Counted from the first letter of the stretch, positions 14,001 through 26,524 are shown. The stretch: DNA of 64,000 nucleotides from Apteryx mantelli (GCF_036417845.1 NC_089994.1:18742001-18806000), one strand, 5' to 3'. Translations and numbers: made by a program. Notes: generated by a model from the sequence alone, not told the origin.

Positions 14001-17000
14001 GCTGCTGCTGCGCCTCCAAATCCCGGCTTGTCAGAGGCAGACGTGCTGGCACTCTGGGAGAATTTCAGTGAATCAGTCCTGGAGCCCCACATGCAGCTGG
14101 TTGCCAGCCTCCTCTCCCTGCTCCTGGTGTATCCTGCAGCTTCTCAGGGCTCCCTTGCCGAGAGAAGGCCCTGTGCCCTTCCACTGGCTGCCCAAGTTAA
14201 CTGTATCCTGATGATATACTCTTGCAATGGGCAGTAAAATCACCCTAGAGATAATGTCTTTTATTTTCAGCATTGCATGATTTACCTTTCGTAAGATGCT
14301 GTGACAGAATCAAAATTAACTTGTGCCATTTCAATATCTGCACAATTGTCGGTTTTTCTTCTTCTGTCCCTCAAAATTTATAGCTAAATTAGCCAATTAT
14401 TGATTTTCTTTTCTATATCAAGTTACATTCAAGCCAGGCTGTGGAACAGTGAATGCTCTATGGTTCCCTCTTGACATCTGTTTGTCTAATCAGTCTGCAC
14501 AGCAAAAAAGCTTCTTTAATGTCAGCTGAGATTAGCTCTCTCATATAAAGCTTAAGGGAGATTCTTTTCAGGGTTTTAAGGTTTTGCTGTTATGGTCCTC
14601 ATCGGTTTTACTTGCTTTAAATTGTAACAACATTTTTCTGTTAAGTCATGCAGTTCTTGAAGACAGGTCAGTTCTGAGCTAGGTAAAGCAACGTAAGAGT
14701 GGAGAGGGGACCTCAAGGTCGGTCCTCTGCAACCCCAGCAAGGAGTTTTCTCTGAAGTGCATTGTCACATCTCTCCTGGCTCTCTTCAGGCATGTTTAAC
14801 ACTGTGCAGAGCGGCGTGAGGAAACCCCCCCAGCAAGATCTGAGCAAGATGGTAAGTCTATGTTATAGTGCTGGGTGAGAATCTGGGTGGAGATTTAGGT
14901 GTAAAATTAGCTTGAAGTTCTCCCAGGTCTTCTCCTGACCTGTGACAGCTGGTGCAGGGCAGTCCCTCTTGCAGAGGAGCCCAGGGTGGGTGTAATTGGT
15001 GCCAGGTGGTGCAGCACAGAGAGCAGAAAACATGGCTGGGCGTTAGCAGAGCAAATAAATCCCTGTGCCAGCCTTTCTCCTGCAGCAGGAACAGTGAGTA
15101 TTTGTGGACTGGCAGTGTCATGCCTATGTCTCTGCTGGTTGCCCTCAGGCCAGGCAGAAGCTCCTTGGTGTGGTTAGGTTAGCTCTGCAGACCACGCTCG
15201 TTCATAGCTGCACCGCACTGGAAACTCCTCTCCTGCCTTTTCCTTTCAAGCTTCCACTGGCCAGGTCAGAGGCACGGTTCTTTTTTTAGATGTGTGTATG
15301 GTGGGGAAGAAAGCTGATTCATCACCACGGTCAGTTTTAGTAACATTCCTGTGTGTATTGCTAAGAGGTTGCATTCGGCTCGGGCTACACGCAGTGAAGC
15401 GTGTGAGAACATTGGGCTATGGGCTGCAAAGAGACAAAGCAAAACCAAACCTATGGGAAAGAAATGATGGCTTTACGCAGCAGTGGGTGCACATCACAGC
15501 TGGGAGGGAGAGATTGTCTGGCACTCATTTTTTCAAGGAAAACTCTACTTTTTTTACCATGCATGTGGAGCTGACAATGGTCATTCAGGTACCAAGAGTG
15601 TTTTTACATTTGAACTCTGTGGGCAGCCTCAAGTGAGGGCACCTGCAGGGCACAAATGTCTGTTAACTCTCATTTTACAACTCAGTTATAAATAAATAAA
15701 TAGTCTTTAATCACTGTTCTTGCCACTAAATTATGTGGCTCGGCCCATAATGCTTGGATTTTGAACTGATGCTCTTAAACTCTCCACCACGAAGCTCCTC
15801 AGAGAACTTCTGTTTCTAAATATGGACAAAGAACCGTGATCTGTCACTGAGGAGAAGGTGGCACGTGGAAGTGCTGTGATTAAGAGTCGGGGTCATTAGT
15901 CCATGCAAATCGGTTCAGCCCTTAGCTTAGACCATGTCACAGCCTTCCACTGACGGGTTTATGCCAACCTGCCTCACGACCAGCATCGCATCCCCGGGAC
16001 AGCAGAGCTGTCTGCATTTTTTAGACATGAGCCAGAGCTAGCTTTCCTATCCCTTCGACTTTTTAAGACATTTGGTTTTTTTCCCATACAGCTGGAGGAC
16101 AAAACCAAAATGTGTTGGAGTTATTCACAAAAAAAAAAATCCAAGAAGGATACATACCATGTTACTGGCTGCTCAGATGTGCCTGGTGTTTTGGCCTTTC
16201 TCTGCGTCTTGTTGGAGCTGTTCCACTTTATTTGTTAGGTGGAGGAAGGGCTGATTTCATTACTCGCTAACTGAGATACTTGTGCGAGCGGTGGGAAATT
16301 GCATTCTAATTCCTGGTCAGAATTAAACAGAGGAGGAAGCTGAAGCAAAGGCAGGCAGGGAAAGATGGGACCAGGTTCCCCCTGTACCGCTTCGCTCTTG
16401 ATTTTCACCTGAGCCTGCACAGCCCTTTTCGTTCAGTTGGCATACTCCTGCAAGAAAGTTCAGTGCCAATGAATAGCCATTTCCAATCAATATTTTTGCC
16501 TTTAAAAACTCTGTATTTTCTTCACAACATTCAGTGTTTTCATTCATGTCTCTTTCCATTCCTTCACTGAAAGGAAGTCAAGGGAAATAAATAGTAGAGA
16601 CTGTCTTAAAAATCAAGAGTCATTCCGAAGGAAGGAACAGTATGCTTATTTAAAGAGAGAAAGAGAGAGCCCTTCTTTTTTTAAAAAAGTCTCTTTGTAA
16701 GTTTGAACTGCTTAAATTTGGCCACTTTGTGTTCAGCCATTTTTCAAAATATCTTAATAATGCAGGAATTCCCATGTCACATGACAATTTACTTATGCTT
16801 TTGGGAAAGTTCATTTTTAAAACACTGTGTAGAGTAAAAGATGGCTGAAAACTTAATTCACTGAGTGTTTTACCTCTTGCCAGCCCTGAGTTGCCCACTA
16901 GCTTACTCTGGGATTGGAACTTTTTATCATTCAAAATTAAGAAATGATTTGTGTACATAATTCTGGACATGCAGATTAACTGCGTGAAATTAAAGGTACC

Positions 17001-17879
17001 AACATCTAACACTTGAGCTGTAACATTTAGGTGGTTTAGTCTGATTGCTGGTTAGCCAAATGCCCAGAGGAAAGAAAGGTTCAATGTGCAATAATCTGAA
17101 AGACAAATTTGGTCTGTATGAAGAGTGCTGAAAACACTGTTTCTGTGAATGTCCCTCAAAGCAAAATCCTGCCCTAGGACAGGGATCACAGAACAGCCAC
17201 AAAAGGGCCACCTCAGAGCCTTTCAGGTGGTGGTCGCTCGTGTTAAGAGCACGCAGGATGGTTTCAGTGCGTTTCTACCAAGCTGGGAGAGACTGGGGAG
17301 ACTAGAAAGCGATGGACCTGACCAGGGTTCCTCGTGGTTTTGGGTTGTTGCGTTAGGACTTTGCCTGACGTGCATGCCGTGTTAAAATTTTCTAGGGCTC
17401 CAGGCACACGACGAGGAGCCCCAAGTGGTGATAAATGCTGGTACGCAAACCATCAGTGCGGCAGCTTGTCTCCTGTGGGGCATTTAAACTCGGTCACAGG
17501 ATAAATGCTTGCTACTGCTATTAATGGCCGTTGGTAACTATGAATGAGACCAATCCGACCAAACTGTCAGCTCAGCTGCTGGGAAGCAGCCAGCTCCTTG
17601 GCTGCGATCGTGTGGGCTGAGTCTACAGAGCACGAATACGCTGCAAACGCACGACCTAGGAAAAAGCATCTGGGACTGTGGGAGGTCACATTCGCTCCCA
17701 TGCCTGAATATTATGCAGAAAAAGCAGGTGTTGTCTTTGGGGAGGGTAATATACCTCGAAGCAATGATTTGTGAGCAAGCATCAGTTCCTTCTTCAGTGG
17801 GAGTATAAGATTTTTAGGAGGCTGATGTAGCAAAAGGAAGGAAGACGGATGGAGGTTGGAGGAAAAGCCCTCGTTCCTC

Positions 17880-18065
17880 TGACGTGGGGTTGACCTCGCG
17901 GCTTTGGTGTGGGTAGCTGGGCTGGGGCTGCAGGGTGCCGGGTGGGCTGACGTCCCCCGCGGCTTCGTCCGCAGAGAGGACGGTCCGACCCGCGCACAGG
18001 GCCCAGGATCGCTGACTTGTGTCACCTCTGCGTAATGCCACCCGCCGCAGGAGACATAACCTTGC
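17880..18065. other. Short CpG-rich islet upstream
   Basis: CpG-rich sequence around gacgtcccccgcggcttcgt lies in the intergenic region. The 155-codon minus-strand frame that crosses it has no recognisable domain. Confidence 0.4.
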
Positions 18066-19914
18066 GCCCTCCTCTCCGTGAAGAGGGGAATCAGCCCCAT
18101 GTGCTCCGTGTTTGAGGCTGTAAAGGACTTTCCTTCAGAGGTACCAATATTCTCATGGCTACAGTAGCAATAATTCAATGCAACTTTTTTTTCTGTTTAC
18201 TAGCAGAGTCTAAACTGTAGCATTTCTTAGTGTTGGTCTTCTCCAGTTCAAAAGCCAGGCCATCCATCTATGACAGATGTCGAATCTAATACTGTCTTGG
18301 ACTCCGGACAGTCCATGACGTTAGTAGCTGTTAGCCTATTACAGAAGAGGATTACTACTATAATTAGTGCTGATGGACCTAGACCATTCTTTTCAGAGAA
18401 AAAAAGAAATTTGCAGGTGACCGTTTCCTGCTCCATTTAAGTCCCCAGTGAATGTGCAGCGCAATAAATCTGAGTGGTTGTCCCTGGTGTCCAGCTGTGC
18501 ACCGGCGCAAGGGCACCCCCGAGAGCCTAGCAGGATACGTGCCGTGCTGGATGCCTGAAGGAGCACAGGCCGTTTGGCAGACACAGGCACAGGCAGCTCA
18601 GCAGTTTCAGAAGAATTTTTTTTTTTCTTTCTGCAGTCTCACCTCATAATTTGGACAAACATGACATATTTGGCTTTTTAGTCCAGTGCTGCACAGAAAA
18701 TGTTTGCAAGAAACAAAAGCCCCCCGGGGTGGAGCTTAGGTAGGATGGGTACCTGCGTTACTCATGGGAGCACAATTTTGGCAAGCCCACGAGGCCAGGC
18801 TGGAGCTCCCACAGATTTCAAGATGAGTTGGATCAGGCCCACAGTAAATCCAGTGCAACCCGTCAGATCCTGGATGAGGATGTTGTTCGCCGTTGGTGGC
18901 GAGCCCGCTCAAACGGAGCGGCATGAGCTCCAGGAGGACTGCTGGGCCAGATGTTTGGGAGCTGCACGTCGGTATCGGCCCGCTAACGCTGCCGTATAAA
19001 TCAACATCTGCTCGGGATTTGGGCCCCAGTTCTTATGACATGATTTGTACTGGAGAATATCCTGTGCCGTTGGCAATCTAATTAGCTAGGGGCCAGAAGA
19101 ATACATTCTGATGTTGCCATCATCTGAATTAGATTCATTATGTCTTCAGGATTTATTTTGATAAAAAAATACTGCTTAAATCATTTCAGTCAATTCCAAA
19201 GAACAAATATTTCCTCCTGGAATATTAAGCAAAGCCAGGAGTCCAGCCAGGCATCGCCGCTAAATAAAGCAGAAGGGACTAGATTTCCTGCTGTCCTCAG
19301 CAGAGCCTCCGTGATTTGCTGCTCCAGCGAGAGACTATTAGACTCTTCTAAATTGCCCCAGTGGGAGCGTTTAGGAGCTTAAAAGCCAGACGGCCCAACC
19401 ACAGGAGGATTGTGGAACACACCTGGGACGCAGCTGCCCGGGCTGGCGGCGGCGGCTCACCTCCACGCTGCTGCTCGGAGAAAATACCGGCCTCGGCTAA
19501 TGACCCACTAGCCCAACAAAGAACTGACTGAGGAAAGATAAAGACAGAAAACAGGACTTTTTTATGTGGCATGTCGGTTTAAGAAAATCTGGAGAGGAAA
19601 ATGCGTGAAAGATGCTTTTATTATAGTAGTAAGAGAAGTGATGCGATACAGCTGAAAACCGCAGGACCCTTCCCTCTCTCCCTTGTGTTTTCTCCCGCAA
19701 GACTTCAGAAATTGCCTGACTTTTGACTCTGTTCTCATCTCTGTCCCCAGAGGACGTTACTACGAGTGAGACTATTAAAGCACGAATGTTTGGTGGCGAA
19801 TAATATTTTTGATAATTTAATTACCTTTTATTTCCTAATTAAAACTTAGCCTCATCACAGTGTCAGCTAGTTACAGGAAGGAACGTGATGATGATAAATT
19901 ACATTAAGTGCTTT

Positions 19915-19980
19915 ACCTGCGAGAAGTGGTTGAAGTATCTCCGTTGAGAGCATTCAGGAGAAAGCTGGATGAGTTCGCAG
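19915..19980 (+). mobile_element. Probable CR1 fragment
   Basis: The sequence gagaagtggttgaagtatct followed by ccgttgagagcattcaggag and aaagctggatgag resembles the CR1 segment reading gaggtggtggaatctccatc, tctggaggtattcaagaa, aggctggatgag. The fragment is short. Confidence 0.5.
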
Positions 19981-20559
19981 AGATGCAGAGGCGCCCCGGC
20001 GCGTCTCCAGGAGGACAGCCCCGCGGCGCTCCGTCCCCTCCCGCGATTCAGGGCGCCCAATGCAAAGGCACTGGGAAGGCAGAGGCTGCTGCCTGCAAAA
20101 TTGCTCCTTTCGGAATAGTCAGTGAATAAAGGCGGCAGCAGCAGCAGCGACGTCCATTAATTATTCTATTTGTTTTCAGTATTGCCTCTCGCTGCGTATT
20201 AGTGTAGCTTGACGAAGTGCATTGAGGAGAGGGGATGCATCCTCGGCCTCGGCGCGGATGCTGCGCAGGAATGGCGTTGGCTTGGCCTGGCCGTGTCTCG
20301 CGCTGGTCCGCGCTGTGTGTGCGGCCCTGGGTGGCGGAGGAGGCCAAAGCCACCTCGCTGCCCTGGGAAATCGGTGTGGGAAGCTGTTACAAAGCCCTTT
20401 TCTCCCAGTGGCGATAAGAACAATCAGAGTTTTGTGCTTATTTAATTCCTAAATAATATTTTCTAGAACACTTTATAGGCTATACGAGCTGTAAAAACAA
20501 CATTACCGAACTGTGTTTACTAAGCTGGATGTTCTGTGAGCTGCTAACAAAAACCTTGG

Positions 20560-20860
20560 TCTCACGAATCTGTGCCCAACGCCCCCCGAATGCTGCTGTC
20601 CCCCCGCCGCGCTCCTCCTGCCTCCGCTTCCCCCCTCCCGGAGCTCCCGGGTCCTGCCACCACGGGGCTGCTGGCCGGCACGCCGGAGAGCTCCGCGCCA
20701 ACATCGCAGCGGGGCCGGTGCACTGGTACGCTTGGAAGGGGTGGCGGGCCGAGGCCGGAGCCCGGAGGCAGCCGTGACTCCGAGAGGTCCGGGCTCGGAG
20801 GAGCCGGGCTGGGAGCGGAGTGCCCCTCCGCCCGCGCGTGCCCGCCGAGCCCGGGCGCCC
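20560..20860. promoter_or_regulatory. Upstream CpG-rich island, about 5.8 kb before the GRK3 start
   Basis: This roughly 300-base block is CpG-dense and GC-rich between AT-rich flanks. A donor-like site gtgagg follows at 20947. It could be an alternative promoter, a non-coding RNA promoter or a distal enhancer. Open frames across it (up to 168 codons, both strands) follow from its composition. Confidence 0.5.
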
Positions 20861-22619
20861 TTCTCGTCTCTGCTGCAGAGCACGATCAGAAAAACGCGTT
20901 GAACCGAAGAGGGCTCATGTTGCTGTGCCACTTTGCTCTGATAACGGTGAGGGCAGTGCTGGGAGCTTCCTCGTCTTCCGAGTTTCCTATTTTGGATAAT
21001 CATAAGCAAGAACAGTTTGCATTTATTTATCTCTTACTGTCCTTGGGGCACTTTATCGCTGTTAACTAATGAATCCTCCCCAAAACTCACCGAGAAGTAG
21101 CTACTGCTCTTGTTTTTTCTCAAGGCAACCCCTCGGTAGGAAACCGCTTTGAAACATTTGGGAGAGCAGAGCTTGATAAACGCCACTTGGTGAACACAAT
21201 TCTCCTATTTCACTTTCAGTCATGCGAGCAATTGCACTCCAGATAAGATAATACCGTCAGAAGCAGAGAAAGCAGCAAAATGTGAGCTCTTTGCCTGGCT
21301 ATTAGGCTGACAAACCACTGTGAATCAGAACCCATCTGGATCCATCACCTGCAAATGTATTTCACTCTAACAGTGCGGCTGAAAAGAGCCAGGGCTAAAG
21401 GAGATTTCTGGTCATTTGCTTGCTCTCTCTGCAGATAGCAGCATTACATGGAGGTAATTAAAGGTAACCACTGCCTAATACTCTTAATATTCTTCATCTC
21501 AAAGCTATATGTATCCATGGTAATATTAATATTAGAAATATTTTTAAAATGCCATGTAATAATTTTTAATATGATCTTTCCCCTCAAGTGGAATATAGTT
21601 AACCTTAGGCACACGCCGCAGCGGAGACTGTGCTTAGCATCAGATCTTCCACAAGTGTAAAGACAGCAGAAAGAACATGTCTCAGTCCTGTTTTGCATCA
21701 TTATCTCGATGTGACGGTGTTAGTATAGGAAGCACTCATAAATCTACTTTTGACCTGTCGCTCTCTGCAATATCACCTGCCATTCTGCGAAGCAGAGCAC
21801 CTCCGGGGCAAAATTAAACATTGAAATCTTGTACAAATGGCAGGAGAAGCTCGTGCTGCCGGAGGAAGGCACGCCAGACTGCATCCAGGGTTTTTTGGCC
21901 CCTGCAGCGGGTACACGTGCAATCCTGCATGCAAGCCCAGATAGGCGTTGTGACACTTTTTAAACGATTGAACAGTATCAGTCTGCGTTCGCTGACACGT
22001 TGGAAGCTACTTGAACAGACGCTGCCTGTGCCATAGTCTAACCACGCGCACACAGAGCACCGTTTATAAACACACACGGATACTGCGCACACATACTAAA
22101 ACCAACATACTGTGCATAAAACAACACAAAAATACAAAACCCAACATACGGTACACGCAAATGCTGAAACCAGGATACATATAAATACTGCAGGAGCCAA
22201 CAGACTCGCGCTTAGGCTCTAACCGCACCGGGATGTCCCGCAGCGCTGCCTCTTCCACGTCCTTACTTCAGCTTCGGGAAGATGCAGCTTTAGTTCCACT
22301 ACTTAACAAAAACCACCAATCCAAGTGACCCTCAGACCCTCTTAACATAAAACTGGTAAAATACGTGAGCCTGTGAGTTGCCTGCTAGCAGAAACTTAAA
22401 AAGACTTTTCCTGCCCCTTCCCCACCCCGTTCCTGAGCAGCATTTCTCCAATTAGCTTAAAAAAGTGTCATCTGACTTCTGTTAAGCAGAAGCGCGTTCA
22501 CCTCACCAGCTGCAGAAGTGCAAGGTTAAGCTGCAGATGCTTTTGCAAGAGAGCTAACGGTGATCAGAGGTGAGAAAGGGATGCCAAATAACAAAAAAAG
22601 GGCTGGCGATGCCCTTGCC

Positions 22620-22770
22620 TACTTTTTCCCCTGCGCGAGGGCCTGTACGAGAGCGGCCGGGGAGGGCAGCGCTGCGGCAGCCTGCACTGCACCGCACAGC
22701 ATGGCACGGCACCGCACGCTGCCAGGGCGCTCCCGCCCCGCGCGACGGCCCCGCAGCGCCCCGGCTCTGC
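22620..22770. other. Short CpG-rich islet
   Basis: About 150 bases of CpG-dense sequence with repeated gcacggcaccgcac-like words lie upstream of the gene. There is no gene-like splice structure. It is one of a series of similar islets in the window. Confidence 0.5.
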
Positions 22771-22916
22771 TGGCGACACCAGCAATAGGGAAATGAGTGT
22801 GAAATCGGATTTGCAATATGCAAATTCGGTGTCGTCCTCAACAGAAATAAGGTTTATTTAATATTAACCTGCACAAAAATTGTTAATTCAGTGATGTGCT
22901 ATTCGCAGCCTGAATC

Positions 22917-22937
22917 TTTTTTTTTTTTTTTTTTTTT
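22917..22937 (+). repeat. Poly(T) tract
   Basis: Twenty-one consecutive T. No retroposon body could be recognised beside it. Confidence 0.85.
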
Positions 22938-24789
22938 AAGAGATCAGTATTTTAAAAAGATATTTTTCAGAACCCAGGCTGCAAATAACACATTTTGATT
23001 TCCTGGCCAATTACTGCAAACAGCCTCATATAGTTCTGTTTTTTTTGTTTTTCTTAACATAGATTTTGCTTTGGGGAAATATTTTTGGAGAACAGTGTAG
23101 GTACTTTGGGCAAACTTATAATAACTTTGCTTGTGCTGCTTTTGTAATCACCATAACTTCATGGTGTTTCCCCTCTTACCACTGGGCTTCTTTCAGCTAC
23201 GGCTGCTGTTTCCATGTACCTGCTTGAACGCGGTTCTTGTTAGCTGCGCGTGGTCGGTCTTTATTAGATCAGCCAAGAGGTTTATGTGATAAGCAGGGTA
23301 ACGGTAACAGAGTATATAAAGAAAATATTCTCCCTTTCTGTAATCATAAAGGAAAAGCTTTCCCCTTACTGACCTCCGACCGCATTACAAACACACTTTT
23401 GGAATAAATTGTGAAGACACCACCATTTCTTATAACCCACCCCCAAGATTTTGGTTCTGGCTGCTGCTACATGTGAGCTAGCATCAATAAAAAGCCAAAA
23501 GCATTAAGAAGAGAACAAATTTTTTAACTGGGTTTTAGTGTTAGCCATTATCAAACATGACTTTCTAGAAATTGTCACAAAGAATCTCTTCGAAGTGTAC
23601 ATTACAATAATATCCAGATAATAATGGTAAAAACATGGTCCAGAAATAACAGGAGAACATTATGAATACTAAGTGGCGTTTTCTTGGCCATTATTGCAAT
23701 CATCATCATTGTAAAGTCATTTAAATATTTTAGAAAACAAAAGGGCCTTCTTCAGCGAGGCAGTGCTAGGCAGGCATTAATGGGTTTCTATTTGTTTTTT
23801 CCTCCCCACTATGCGATTGCAGCGTGATTTTGGTGTTTAGCAACACTATCAAGTCAGGTCAGCTATGACAACGACATTGCAGTTCTGCTGCTTCTTTGCT
23901 GACCCGGTTTCAGGAAATGAAAATCCATTCTTTCCGTAAAATATTTGTGTTTCTTTCTAACTGAACGGTGAAGGAGGACAGTGGGATTGCAAGAGCTACA
24001 ACTTCAGTATCCCCTTGAAAGGGTCAGCAAAGTGCCCATGGCTAGTCGAGTAAACAGGCTAGAAGTGCGGCAAGGGGGACAAATGTTTAATCTTGGGTGA
24101 AAAAAAATAGAATATTCCTTACAACAGTGGATCCAAATAGTTTTGGACCCATCATTAGACAATACCAGCCTTTCTCATCAAAACTTTAAAAAGATGCTAA
24201 AACTAAAATGAGAGGATCCCATAGATGAGGCACAGACCATTTATTTTTGCCTTAGTCAACAGAGTGTTCTACACTGTTCTACAGTAAAGCACATCATACA
24301 TACTTACATATTTACAACTAATTAGACAATAATACTGCAAGTGTGGACGTGTAACTTTATGTGCATTAGTAATTTCAAAGAAAATACTAGGACGACAGGA
24401 AAACAAGAGGTCAAGTGTTCAGCCAGGCTGGGGGCAGAGTGCTCAGCAGCTCCCTGGATCGAGCCTCATGGCATACAGATACTCTGAAAAAAATCTGGAA
24501 TAACTGTATCCAGGTGTAATGTCTGTCTCATTATAAGAACTCCAAAAAGGAGAACCAGTGTTAAGGACACCGAGATAAACTTTAGACTGGGAGAGCTTTG
24601 AGCCTGAGGATTTATGGAGACCGAGTTACAGCCTGCAAGCCAGAGCCACTTTTCACCGCCAGCTCAGTGAACTTACGAACACAAAAACACAGCTTCCGAC
24701 GTTTTATCCAGATTTGGTGGATCCTTTAAGCAGGGCTGGCGGGAAACTTTACAGGGTGTTTCCAGCTCTGGATGGGGAGGGCACCAAGA

Positions 24790-24920
24790 GGGGACGAGGC
24801 AAAGGCCCTGCTGGGTCCCGCGCGCGGCCGGCGGGATGGGACAGGCTCGGCCGTCTCCCACCTGCGCACCCGGCTGCCGGGCGCTGCGCGCGGGCGGGCG
24901 CCGACTTCGCCCTGCAGGCG
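24790..24920. other. Short CpG-rich islet
   Basis: About 130 bases rich in cgcgcgg and gcgggcg words lie some 700 bases before the main island. It may be an outlying part of the promoter region. Confidence 0.5.
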
Positions 24921-25962
24921 GGAAGCCCTTCTCAATTGATACCTTCTGGTGAAAAGTGTTGGTTTCAATTGACGTTTTCAACAAAAAGCAGGTTCCCAGA
25001 CAGTTCATAATGAGCCTTACTGCGAAATCCTCCCAGCTGTATACTGTACCCAGCTTTAATCAGATCATTAACTTTCATAAAGAAGTAGGAAGGAGGAGTG
25101 GCGGCACTTGAAAAGAGCTCAAAACAAGCTGAGTTTGAAACTTCAGACTTGTCATTGACTTAGCCTTTCATTGAGCCAATTATTTATGACATATTTGGAG
25201 AAATTCAGAAAAGAAAGAAGTGCAAATCTGCATATCTGCTCGACTGCGGCGAGGATACTACTACACTTTTAACACAGAACAGAAGCGAGCAGCTCCACGT
25301 AGAGCCTCTCCGCACCCGAGGACGGGCACAGGGGTGGCCAGATGCGAGATTTGCGCTTTAAAAATAAACAAACACCCGGCGCTTCTGTTCCAGCGTGCAG
25401 CCCCGTTTCGTGCCACCCTTTGCAGGCACGAGGCTTCCAGCGAACGCTGACGGAGCTGTGTGCAGCCGCATTGATTTCCATCCAGTCTCTCTCGTGCGCT
25501 CCATGTTGCGATAACCTAAAACATGAGAAATGGGTTTTAAAGACGAATGCAAGCAGCTCGCACCTGAGGCTCACGAACACGCAGGCCAGTGCGGGCTCTG
25601 CTGCCGCCGCCGCCGCCGCCGGGGGTCCGGGCACGGGCCCCGCGGGGGAGGACCGGCCCCTAACGGCCACGCGTGACATAAGCCGCCGGGAGCCCGTCGC
25701 GGCCGCCGCCGCCCCGAAGGTTTCGTCGGCGCCTTCCGACAGCAGCGCCGGGGGCTCGGCGGGGCCCCCCGCGCCCCGCTCCGCTCCGCCCGGCCCGGGA
25801 ATCCAGGTCCGGGTTTTCGCGGGAGCCGCGGCGCCGTCTCGCCGCAGCCCCTCGCCCCGCGCCGCCGGGGCAGCCGCCGCCGCCGCCCGCCCCCTGCCCG
25901 TCCGCCCGCCCGCCCGCGGCCGCGGAGGCGGCGAGCCGCGCCGGGGCTGCCCGGCGGCCGCC

Positions 25963-25998
25963 ATGGGCTCGGCGGCGGCGGCGGCGGCCGGGCGCTGA
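25963..25998 (+). other. Candidate upstream ORF, 11 codons
   Basis: An ATG in good context (gccgccatgg) opens a short frame reading [11 protein letters not shown] and stopping at 25998, about 410 bases before the main start codon. If the transcript begins upstream of 25963, this frame would be met first and could reduce translation of the kinase. Whether it lies in the mRNA is unknown. Confidence 0.35.
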
Positions 25999-26294
25999 GC
26001 GGTGCCCCGCGGCCCCAGGCGCGCCCAGGGCCCCGCGCCGCCGGCTCCGGCTCCGGCTCGGGGGGGGGGCGGAGCGGGCGCCCGGGGGCGCTGCGGCTCG
26101 GCGGAGGCGGCGCTCGGCCGCGGGGGGGGGGTTTCCCGCCCTCCCGCCCGGCGCGGCGCGGCGGCCGCGGGGCTGAGGGCGCGCAGGGGCCGGCGGCGCG
26201 GCCAGCGCCGGGCGCTGCGGGCGGGAGGCGGCCGCTGAGCCGGCGCCGCGCCGCGCGCGCAGCCGCGCCGGGCGGCGGAGCGGAGGAGCGGAGC

Positions 26295-26304
26295 GGGGCG
26301 GGGG
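26295..26304 (+). promoter_or_regulatory. GC box (Sp/KLF-type site)
   Basis: The sequence ggggcggggg lies about 110 bases upstream of the start codon inside the CpG island. It matches the Sp1/KLF consensus. Such sites are common in CpG-island promoters, so occupancy is inferred only. Confidence 0.5.
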
Positions 26305-26408
26305 GAGCCGCTCGCCGCGCTCGCCGCCGCCAACCCCCCGCGCTCGGGGGCGGCTGCCCCCGGCCGAGCCTCCATCTGCAGCCCGGCGGCGGCGGCGGCG
26401 GCAGCGGG

Positions 26409-26419
26409 AACATGGCGGA
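26409..26419 (+). promoter_or_regulatory. YY1-like site overlapping the start codon
   Basis: The sequence aacatggcgga matches the AAnATGGCGGC core bound by YY1, which often sits just downstream of start sites of CpG-island genes and can include the initiator ATG. Here it covers the GRK3 start codon. The match may simply follow from the Met-Ala-Asp coding sequence. Confidence 0.35.
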
Positions 26420-26524
26420 CCTGGAGGCGGTGCTGGCCGATGTCAGCTACCTGATGGCGATGGAGAAGAGCAAGAGCACCCCGGCGGCCAGGGCCAGCAA
26501 GAAGATCACCCTGCCCGAGCCCAG
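26412..26524 (+). CDS. GRK3: G protein-coupled receptor kinase 3 (beta-adrenergic receptor kinase 2), coding exon 1
   Basis: This exon encodes residues 1-37 and the first two bases of codon 38 of a GRK2/GRK3-type kinase. Family enzymes phosphorylate agonist-occupied GPCRs at the plasma membrane, leading to arrestin binding and desensitisation. The peptide opens [20 protein letters not shown], the invariant start of this subfamily. The N-terminal helix residues needed for receptor phosphorylation in GRK2 (Asp3, Leu4, Val7, Leu8, Asp10) are all present, and so is Ser29, the PKC site known in GRK2. The start codon has a good context (A at -3, G at +4). The exon ends CCCAG before gtacgg, a valid donor, and leaves phase 2, which the exon at 44988 completes. 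Residue 22 is Ser and residue 33 is Thr, where the mammalian proteins I recall have Ala22 and Val or Leu33. This exon alone cannot separate GRK3 from GRK2; the choice rests on exon 2 and intron length. Confidence 0.93.

Larger units (their letters stand above)
1..25500. other. Intergenic region upstream of GRK3, no recognised gene
   Basis: Open frames here are short (mostly under 120 codons), overlap on both strands and resemble no family I know. No exon of a neighbouring gene could be recognised. Described features are the duplicated element at 4.85/6.47 kb, MIR relics at 7.9 and 10.9 kb, a hairpin at 8.83 kb, a CR1 scrap at 19.9 kb and CpG-rich islets at 17.9-18.06, 20.56-20.86, 22.62-22.77 and 24.79-24.92 kb. 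AT-rich non-repetitive sequence at 22.8-24.7 kb could be regulatory. The intervals 1-4.8, 11.1-17.8 and 18.1-19.8 kb hold nothing I can name. Small exons of a non-coding or unknown gene cannot be excluded. Confidence 0.6.

Noticed and set aside
17711..18178. A 155-codon minus-strand frame in the upstream region
   Set aside because: It crosses a CpG-rich islet, is rich in Ser/Pro/Arg/His, and has no domain or splice context.
20503..21069. Open frames of 165 and 168 codons on opposite strands
   Set aside because: Both lie over the CpG-rich block at 20.56-20.86 kb and look compositional. Only the donor-like site was kept as a finding.
22030..22200. AC-rich stretch with repeated cacacac, aacatac and acacaaaaatac words
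   Set aside because: It is an irregular low-complexity region rather than a defined tandem array.
1..25000. Exons of an upstream neighbour such as a beta-crystallin
   Set aside because: No peptide resembling the crystallin Greek-key motifs or another known protein was seen in any frame.
25342..25998. A 218-codon + strand frame upstream of the kinase start
   Set aside because: It ends in a stop 413 bases before the start codon, has no recognisable domain and follows the same compositional bias.
25269..26375. A 368-codon open frame on the minus strand across the CpG island
   Set aside because: It is Ala/Pro/Arg/Gly-rich, overlaps a 280-codon frame on the same strand and a 218-codon frame on the other, and covers the promoter of the kinase gene. 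Open frames arise because AT-rich stop codons are absent. An antisense transcript is possible but not supported by the sequence.
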